This document shows positions 38,198 to 42,553 of a DNA stretch of 42,553 nt, piece by piece. The position numbers and the translations under genes are program-made. The stretch's first letter is position 1; each line of letters starts with the position of its first letter. Under the pieces are notes generated by a model that worked only from the letters and a program-made list of their open reading frames with translations, did no database searches and was not told the origin of the DNA. The DNA is from Blastocatellia bacterium (GTDB lineage: Bacteria > Acidobacteriota > Blastocatellia > RBC074). The DNA is taken from positions 1 to 42,553 of the forward strand of contig JAEUQN010000041.1 of NCBI GenBank assembly GCA_016789725.1, in the 5' to 3' direction.

Positions 38198-39160
38198 GAG
38201 AGTCTGAGGCTTACTCAGAAATAGAAACCCAAGCCCAATCCACACCAACATTCGGGCCTTGCGCACAATCGCCAACGTCACGCCGGTGGTGGTTCCCAGC
38301 CCCAGCACATTCGTCAGCAACCCTGTCCCTGCCTCATCTACACCAACCATCGCGGGAACAAACGCAAACACGATGTTGATAACCCGATTGACGGCTTCGA
38401 GAATAAAGGCGATGACCCAACTGCCAGGTGAGCCAATTAAGTGCAGCGTCACGTAAATTTCGATGACGCCAGCGAGGTGAAAGGTGAGTTCGCACAACGC
38501 AACAATCAGAAAATCCACACGACGCTTGGCATAAAAATCAAACACGTAATCTTCCAGCTCGTGAACGCGTGACAGCTTTTCCTGAGCGCGATTGAAAAAG
38601 GCCAGGAAGATCGCCAGGGTGCTTGAGACAACGCGCCAACGCTGCTTGAGAATGACAAGCACGCTCAGAAGCAACATTGACACCAATCCCAACGCCAGCA
38701 AACTGGCATTGCGAATCGAATCGCCGACCGCAAAAACAGTCAGCAAGGTTAACGTTCCTGCCAGCACCATCAAGCAGACTGAAATCGTGTAAGCCAGATT
38801 CTCCACAGCCAACGACGACACGATTGCGGTCAGGCTCAATTTCCCTTTCAACTGGGCGATTTTGATGGGTTCCCCGATCACCGGGCCGGCTGCCGTCAAA
38901 TCGGCCATCGCATCGCCCGCCAATCGTGCCCGTAAAATAGCCCCCAGACCAACACTGCGTTGGTCATCACTCAGGCACCGCAACCAGGCATAGGCCCGCG
39001 CAAATTGTCGGACCGCAGAAATTGTCAGGATCAGGACAAAGCCCACACCCAAGGCTCGCACGCGCGCGACGACTTCGGCGGTACCTGTTTTTTTGAGGAG
39101 ATAAATAAAAATTGCTGCCCCGATGACGAGCGAGATGATGCTGAGGAGTCGAGATTTCAT
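38174..39160 (-). CDS. Flippase-like/lysylphosphatidylglycerol-synthase TM-region (UPF0104) membrane protein
   Basis: 328 aa from ATG 39160 (an in-frame TTG at 39184 lies across element H4 and would add eight residues). About eight hydrophobic segments; family landmarks are an N-terminal helix (LLSIISLVIGAAIFIYLLK), RARLAGDAMADLTAAGPVIGEP (cut here for length) and EAVNRVINIVFAFVPAMVGVDEAG. The last motif is conserved in the AglD/MprF-like flippase domain. No lysyl-transfer domain is fused. These proteins are thought to move lipids or lipid-linked sugars across the inner membrane; the substrate here is unknown. It is the last gene of the alaS-ubiE run on the minus strand. No ribosome binding site is seen, because the heptad arm lies 3 nt upstream of the ATG. 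Confidence 0.75.
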   Translation of the reverse strand: MKSRLLSIISLVIGAAIFIYLLKKTGTAEVVARVRALGVGFVLILTISAVRQFARAYAWLRCLSDDQRSVGLGAILRARLAGDAMADLTAAGPVIGEPIKIAQLKGKLSLTAIVSSLAVENLAYTISVCLMVLAGTLTLLTVFAVGDSIRNASLLALGLVSMLLLSVLVILKQRWRVVSSTLAIFLAFFNRAQEKLSRVHELEDYVFDFYAKRRVDFLIVALCELTFHLAGVIEIYVTLHLIGSPGSWVIAFILEAVNRVINIVFAFVPAMVGVDEAGTGLLTNVLGLGTTTGVTLAIVRKARMLVWIGLGFLFLSKPQTLLHKHDRL

Positions 39161-39163
39161 GAG

Positions 39164-39237
39164 AAGGCAAAAGGCAATTATCAATTCGGATGGTTACGCC
39201 GCTTTATCTAAAAAAACAAGTGCCGCCCTTTTGCCTT
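39164..39237. repeat. Heptad inverted-repeat element H4 (permease-flippase spacer)
   Basis: AAGGCAAAAGG (39164-39174) and CCTTTTGCCTT (39227-39237) are perfect reverse complements. The flanks continue in 7-nt steps (AAGGCAA, AAGGCAA, TTATCAA, TTCGGAT on one side; units of the type GACAAAA, GGCAAAA on the complement of the other). One arm lies 3 nt upstream of the flippase ATG, where a ribosome binding site is expected. Confidence 0.7.
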
Positions 39238-39280
39238 TTGTCGTCAGTTGCGACTGTTTGAGATTTGCTTTTTGATTTAG

Positions 39281-40387
39281 CTATTCATAACTGAGCGCAT
39301 CCACCGGGTCCTGGCTCGCGGCGCGCAAGGCGGGATATAACGCACCGATCAAACCACTCAGCAGGCCTGCGAGAATAGCGGCGATAATATATTTCGGCTC
39401 CATCTCAATCTTCAGGCCTTTGCTGACCAGTAACGCCCGCACCGCCAGAGAAACCCCCAAACCGAGCGCCACGCCGAGGCCGCTAATCATCAGCGCCTCT
39501 TTTTCAAATACCCACGCAATCGCGGCTTTCGACGCGCCGAGAGCTTTCAGAATTCCGATTTGCCGCGTGCGCTCCGTCACGCTCGTATACATCGTCAACA
39601 AAATGACGAGGATGCTGATGAAGGCGGCGAGGGCGGCGACTAAATTCAAAAACACATTGAACCCGGAAAACCCTGAGGCAAACAACTCTGGCAAATCGCG
39701 CGTGAAAAGAATGCGGAACTTGCCCGGAAACGCGGCATCAATGCGTTTGGCAATCGCTTCCTGTTCATCTGGCGTCTGGCATTTGACCAGAATCATTGAG
39801 CACTTATCCTGCGCGTTCAGCCCCTCCTGCATCGTCGCCAACGGAATCTTGATGCGCGCACCAGCTTCGGGCGAATACACCCCGATGATTTTGAATTTGC
39901 GATCCATGCTTTCGATGAAATCACCCAGCTTGCGGTTTTTCTTTGTGCCTTCGGATTCGTCCACAATGGCGACATCGCCTTTTTCGGGCAACGCTTCGCC
40001 CTGCACAATGCGAACCTTGCTGACTGTGATGTAGCTACTAAAATCCACGCCGTCAATTTGCCGAATGCCCAGGCCGGTGTCACCTTTCAATTCCATGTTT
40101 TGTGCGACGCCCGTGACCGCCGCAACGCCATCAATCTTTTTGATTTCTTCGACCAGTGAAATCGGCAAAGTAGCAGATAACGAAGTGGGGGAAATGCTGT
40201 TTTGCCCCTGTTCGCTGAGCATAATTTCCGCACCGATATTGGCGTCGCGTTCGCCACGATCCCGCAGCATTCCGCGCACCATGCCAACGGTCAAGACGAC
40301 CAGAATCACTCCCACAGCCACGCCAATGACACTCGCGGCAGTGCGTCCAGGATGATGTTTTAAGTTGGAAACGACAAGATTGTTCAT
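39281..40387 (-). CDS. FtsX/MacB-type ABC transporter permease
   Basis: 368 aa with the MacB layout. TM1 at about 17-40 (TAASVIGVAVGVILVVLTVGM), cited as a span because the helix is longer than the motif. A periplasmic MacB-PCD domain follows (about 45-235, with ANIGAEIMLSEQG, EIKKIDGVAAVTGV and KIIGVYSPEAGARI). The FtsX block has three TMs (about 245-360, VTERTRQIGILKALGASK and LYPALRAASQDPVDALSYE). It is a single-module permease, unlike the double-module ADOPs, and no ATPase gene is adjacent. It probably works with a LolD/MacB-type ATPase encoded elsewhere. Starts at ATG 40387, 10 nt from the arm of element H5; ubiE lies upstream on the same strand. Confidence 0.88.
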   Translation of the reverse strand: MNNLVVSNLKHHPGRTAASVIGVAVGVILVVLTVGMVRGMLRDRGERDANIGAEIMLSEQGQNSISPTSLSATLPISLVEEIKKIDGVAAVTGVAQNMELKGDTGLGIRQIDGVDFSSYITVSKVRIVQGEALPEKGDVAIVDESEGTKKNRKLGDFIESMDRKFKIIGVYSPEAGARIKIPLATMQEGLNAQDKCSMILVKCQTPDEQEAIAKRIDAAFPGKFRILFTRDLPELFASGFSGFNVFLNLVAALAAFISILVILLTMYTSVTERTRQIGILKALGASKAAIAWVFEKEALMISGLGVALGLGVSLAVRALLVSKGLKIEMEPKYIIAAILAGLLSGLIGALYPALRAASQDPVDALSYE

Positions 40388-40396
40388 AGCTTAATG

Positions 40397-40503
40397 AGTA
40401 GACAGTAGTCGGTAGACAGTAGAATGCAGTTTCAGATTTTACTGGTCAGTAGGAAGTCCAAGTAGGAAACCGAAGGCTACCGTCTACCATCTACCGTCTA
40501 CTC
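40397..40503. repeat. Heptad inverted-repeat element H5 (ubiE-permease spacer)
   Basis: Two 27-nt arms (40397-40423 and 40477-40503) are reverse complements with 4 mismatches. They are made of 7-nt units GTAGACA, GTAGTCG, GTAGACA, GTAG on one side and CTACCGT, CTACCAT, CTACCGT, CTACTC on the other. The right arm contains the ubiE stop codon (40498-40500); the left arm ends 10 nt from the permease start codon. The 53-nt loop also holds AGTAGGAA-type units. Confidence 0.9.
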
Positions 40504-41241
40504 CTTCCTTCCCCAATTGATCGCCATAATCCCGCCCATAAATTCCAAATAGCCGCAATCCACGAAGCCCGCGTCTTCGAGCATCTGTTGCACGCCGCGT
40601 TGACCCGGATAGCGTTTCAGCGTTTCGGGAATGTAGCGATACGTGTCCGCATCGCCATGAATCAGGATGCCGGTCAAAGAACCCACTATCGTCAAATATT
40701 GCAAATATGCCCAGCCGTACAGCTTGTTTTTTGGATGCCCGAAGTCGAGCGAATAAACCTTGCCGCCCGGTTTCAGCACACGCTTGATTTCCTGAATCGC
40801 ACCTTTCAAATTCGGCACATTGCGCAATGCATAGCCGCCCGTCACCGCGTCAAATGTGTTGTCGGGATACGGCATCTGCATAATGTCGGCGCGGTTGTAA
40901 TGCACGTTGCGAATGTTATGGGATTGTCGTTTAGCTTCGGCAATCGTCAGCATGCCATGCGTGATGTCGAGTCCAACCGCCTGTCCGTTTGGTAATTTTT
41001 CGCCTTCGGCAAATGTGATGTCACCGGTGCCGCAAGCCAAGTCGAGCACTTTTTCATTGCCACGCAGTTGCATCATTTCGATCAGCTTGCGCTTCCAGCC
41101 CTTGTCCATGCCGTACGACAAAAACACCGTGATGAAATCGTAGCGGTGATAAATCTTATCGAAGATGTAGGCGGTGTATTGCTTCTTCTTTTCTTCGGTA
41201 GCGAGATTTTCGACTAAGTTTGGTTTTGCTGGGGCCATCAT
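40498..41241 (-). CDS. ubiE: UbiE/MenG (demethyl)menaquinone methyltransferase
   Basis: 247 aa class I SAM-dependent methyltransferase. It has the UbiE signature: FDKIYHRYDFITVFLSYGMD (27-46), SAM motif VLDLACGTGDIT (65-76), GLDITHGMLTIA, NTFDAVTGGYALRNVPN and RVLKPGGKVYSLDFGHP. It performs the last C-methylation of menaquinone (and, in organisms that make it, ubiquinone). In an acidobacterium menaquinone is expected, so menG is the more likely role. Start ATG 41241 (ATG 41238 is equally possible). It lies 9 nt after the PD-(D/E)XK-like gene; its stop codon is inside heptad element H5. Confidence 0.93.
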   Translation of the reverse strand: MMAPAKPNLVENLATEEKKKQYTAYIFDKIYHRYDFITVFLSYGMDKGWKRKLIEMMQLRGNEKVLDLACGTGDITFAEGEKLPNGQAVGLDITHGMLTIAEAKRQSHNIRNVHYNRADIMQMPYPDNTFDAVTGGYALRNVPNLKGAIQEIKRVLKPGGKVYSLDFGHPKNKLYGWAYLQYLTIVGSLTGILIHGDADTYRYIPETLKRYPGQRGVQQMLEDAGFVDCGYLEFMGGIMAINWGRKE

Positions 41242-41250
41242 TTGGGGTTC

Positions 41251-41868
41251 TCATTTCTGTTTAGCCATTGCGTCTTCAATCAGGCTGATCAAGATACCAA
41301 TGATTTTGTCCACTTGGCTCAAGTAATACTCATCAAGATCAATTTCGACCGTGTGATCCGTTAAGCGTAGAAACTGCCAAAGACTTCCGGTCGTGACGAC
41401 GCCAAAGATTTCTTCAATCCCATTGTCGTGCATTTCGTTGAAGCGTTTGGCCGCCACCATTTCCGCGATACATTGCGGGATACCATTTTTGATGTTGTCA
41501 TTCTTGGCTTCGACAATGCTGACGATGGGAGCGGTGATCGTTAGTTGTTCGGGCGATAAGCTGAACAAAAAATCACAGATGCCATTTAAGTCCTGTGACT
41601 TATCTACGTTGAATTCCGTGCCGGAAAATAAGCTGATGCGATTGTCTAAACGACGTCGAACTTCAATCAGAACGGGCGCGACAATCATTTCAGAACGGGC
41701 TTTTTCGGTGTGAATCGCTAATGCCAGTGGAACATATTCATCCAAAGTTTGTTTGAGCAAGTGACTTGGATCAATCGGCTCCACTTCGGCGAAGAGAGCT
41801 TTGTCTCTGACAAAATTCAGATTGAAGCGACTTTTGACCGTTTCTAATTTGAAATTGCTATCAGACAT
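41251..41868 (-). CDS. Uncharacterised protein with PD-(D/E)XK nuclease-like motif
   Basis: 205 aa, no signal peptide or membrane segment. Residues 96-122 fit a PD-(D/E)XK core: an acidic residue at the end of one strand (Asp99 in GICDFLFS), then after about 20 residues the strand IVSIVEAKN with Glu120 and Lys122. Glu61 in the preceding helix could be the fourth site residue. A helix follows (QCIAEMVAAKRFNEMH) and a strand EIFGVVTTGSLWQFLRL, as in Uma2-like and Holliday-junction-resolvase-like folds. Similar standalone proteins are common in cyanobacteria and some acidobacteria, without a known role. It lies 6 nt after alaS and 9 nt before ubiE, so it is probably in the same transcript. Nuclease activity is an inference. 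Confidence 0.65.
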   Translation of the reverse strand: MSDSNFKLETVKSRFNLNFVRDKALFAEVEPIDPSHLLKQTLDEYVPLALAIHTEKARSEMIVAPVLIEVRRRLDNRISLFSGTEFNVDKSQDLNGICDFLFSLSPEQLTITAPIVSIVEAKNDNIKNGIPQCIAEMVAAKRFNEMHDNGIEEIFGVVTTGSLWQFLRLTDHTVEIDLDEYYLSQVDKIIGILISLIEDAMAKQK

Positions 41869-41874
41869 AAATCA

Positions 41875-42553
41875 TCACGCAATCGCTTTTTCAATCACAC
41901 CCGCGACTGCTTGCAACGCCGCATCCAGATTGTCCAACTCCACGCCGCCTTCCGCCAAATCGGGCTTGCCGCCACCGCGTGCGCCGGGGATTTCACGAAT
42001 GATTTTGCCGGCCTGCACACGATTCGTCGCATCGTCCGACACCATCACGAGCAGCGAAGCTTTGCCGTCCACGACATCGGCAATCACGACAATGCCAGGC
42101 GCGATTTTGCGTGACAGTGAATCCGCCAATTGACGACGGCCTTCTTTGCCAAGTTCTTCGACTTTGCGGACGAGCACTTTCAAGCCGCCAATTTCAGAAA
42201 CCTGATCTTCAGCCCCGCCGCCACCGTGCGCGAGTTTCAATTTCAAGCGTTCGATTTCTTTTTGCTGCTGGCGAATTTGGTCTTGTAACTTCTCAACGGT
42301 TTCGGGCAAATGCTTCGGTTGCGCATTCAGTTTTGAAGCCGTTGCCGCCAGCAGTTTCTCAGTTTCCTGGAACCGATCAAATGCGCCGCGCCCAGTCACC
42401 GCACGGATGCGGCGCGTGCCGGAAGCAATCGCTTCATCACTTAAAATCTTGAACGAGCCGATGTCGCCTGTCGCGCGGACGTGCGTGCCGCCGCAGAGTT
42501 CTTTTGAGAAAATGCCTTCCGCACCATTGACCGTCAGCACGCGAACTTTCTCG
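41875..42553 (-). CDS. alaS: Alanyl-tRNA synthetase, C-terminal part (runs off right edge)
   Basis: The last 225 or so residues of AlaRS. The frame is open to the edge of the window (EKVR precedes VLTVNGAEG). The editing domain's zinc-site motif CGGTHV is followed by TGDIGSFKILSDEAIASGTRRI, which ends the SAD domain. A coiled-coil stretch (about 42240-42380, LPETVEKLQDQIRQQQKEIE and on) links to the DHHA1/C-Ala domain with VVIADVVDGKASLLVMVSDDA and GARGGGKPDLAEGG. AlaRS charges tRNA-Ala and clears mischarged Ser/Gly. The stop at 41875-41877 is 6 nt from the next gene on the same strand. Confidence 0.97.
   Translation of the reverse strand, partial: EKVRVLTVNGAEGIFSKELCGGTHVRATGDIGSFKILSDEAIASGTRRIRAVTGRGAFDRFQETEKLLAATASKLNAQPKHLPETVEKLQDQIRQQQKEIERLKLKLAHGGGGAEDQVSEIGGLKVLVRKVEELGKEGRRQLADSLSRKIAPGIVVIADVVDGKASLLVMVSDDATNRVQAGKIIREIPGARGGGKPDLAEGGVELDNLDAALQAVAGVIEKAIA

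Overview
The window looks like a piece of an Acidobacteriota chromosome, most likely class Blastocatellia or a relative. This rests on five tandem 'acidobacterial duplicated orphan permeases' (ADOP) behind a PadR regulator, an Oar-like TonB-dependent receptor with an N-terminal carboxypeptidase-regulatory-like domain, many exported proteins with signal peptides ending in AQ, and a moderate G+C content. The taxonomic call is inference from gene content. No rRNA, tRNA, CRISPR array, transposase or integrase was seen.

Layout. 1-219: start of an exported thioredoxin-fold (RedB-like) gene leaving the window on the minus strand. 467-3033: ettA, broken in this sequence by a one-base deletion. Its last 181 bp occur twice, and a vapBC-type toxin-antitoxin pair (toxin frameshifted) lies between the copies. 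3069-4133: an AT-richer alarmone-synthetase-like gene. 4209-5357: an exported protein with six DUF4177-like repeats. 5566-7823: groES-groEL with a CIRCE operator, a consensus promoter and a terminator. 7949-10771: an exported Gly/Met-rich LolA-like protein and an apiosidase-like glycoside hydrolase. 10882-13290: a roadblock/LC7 protein and a YjhG/YagF sugar-acid dehydratase. 13295-27466: the padR-ADOP operon on the minus strand (padR, then five permeases, the middle one frameshifted at an A8 tract). 27579-28457: an SMP-30/gluconolactonase. 28667-32182: the TonB-dependent receptor. 32309-36149: fatty acid hydroxylase, orphan ABC ATPase, TPR protein, beta-barrel protein. 36400-38197: POT peptide transporter and a small zinc-ribbon protein. 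38174-42553: a minus-strand run alaS, PD-(D/E)XK-like gene, ubiE/menG, FtsX/MacB-type permease and flippase-like membrane protein.

The least explained signal is a set of five intergenic inverted-repeat elements whose arms are built from 7-nt tandem units. The heptamer differs between loci (units such as ATTTCAA, ATGACAA/ATGGAAA, AAGGCAA, GTAGACA) but the architecture is the same. Four of the five lie in a spacer between co-directional genes (groES|groEL, padR|ADOP, permease|flippase, ubiE|permease). Their arms touch the upstream stop codon and/or the downstream start region. The fifth sits between two convergent genes. They resemble in spirit the heptameric STRR repeats of cyanobacteria, but the inverted arrangement with a changing heptamer is unusual.

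The second notable structure is the vapBC cassette between two diverged copies of the ettA 3' end, which looks like insertion into a gene end with restoration of the gene by an imported homologous segment. Functionally, the dehydratase, the SMP-30 lactonase, the glycoside hydrolase and the TonB receptor are compatible with plant-polysaccharide or sugar-acid use, but they are not one operon. Three single-base frameshifts (ettA, vapC, third ADOP), two of them in A tracts, raise the possibility of residual assembly errors and should be checked on reads before any is called a pseudogene.
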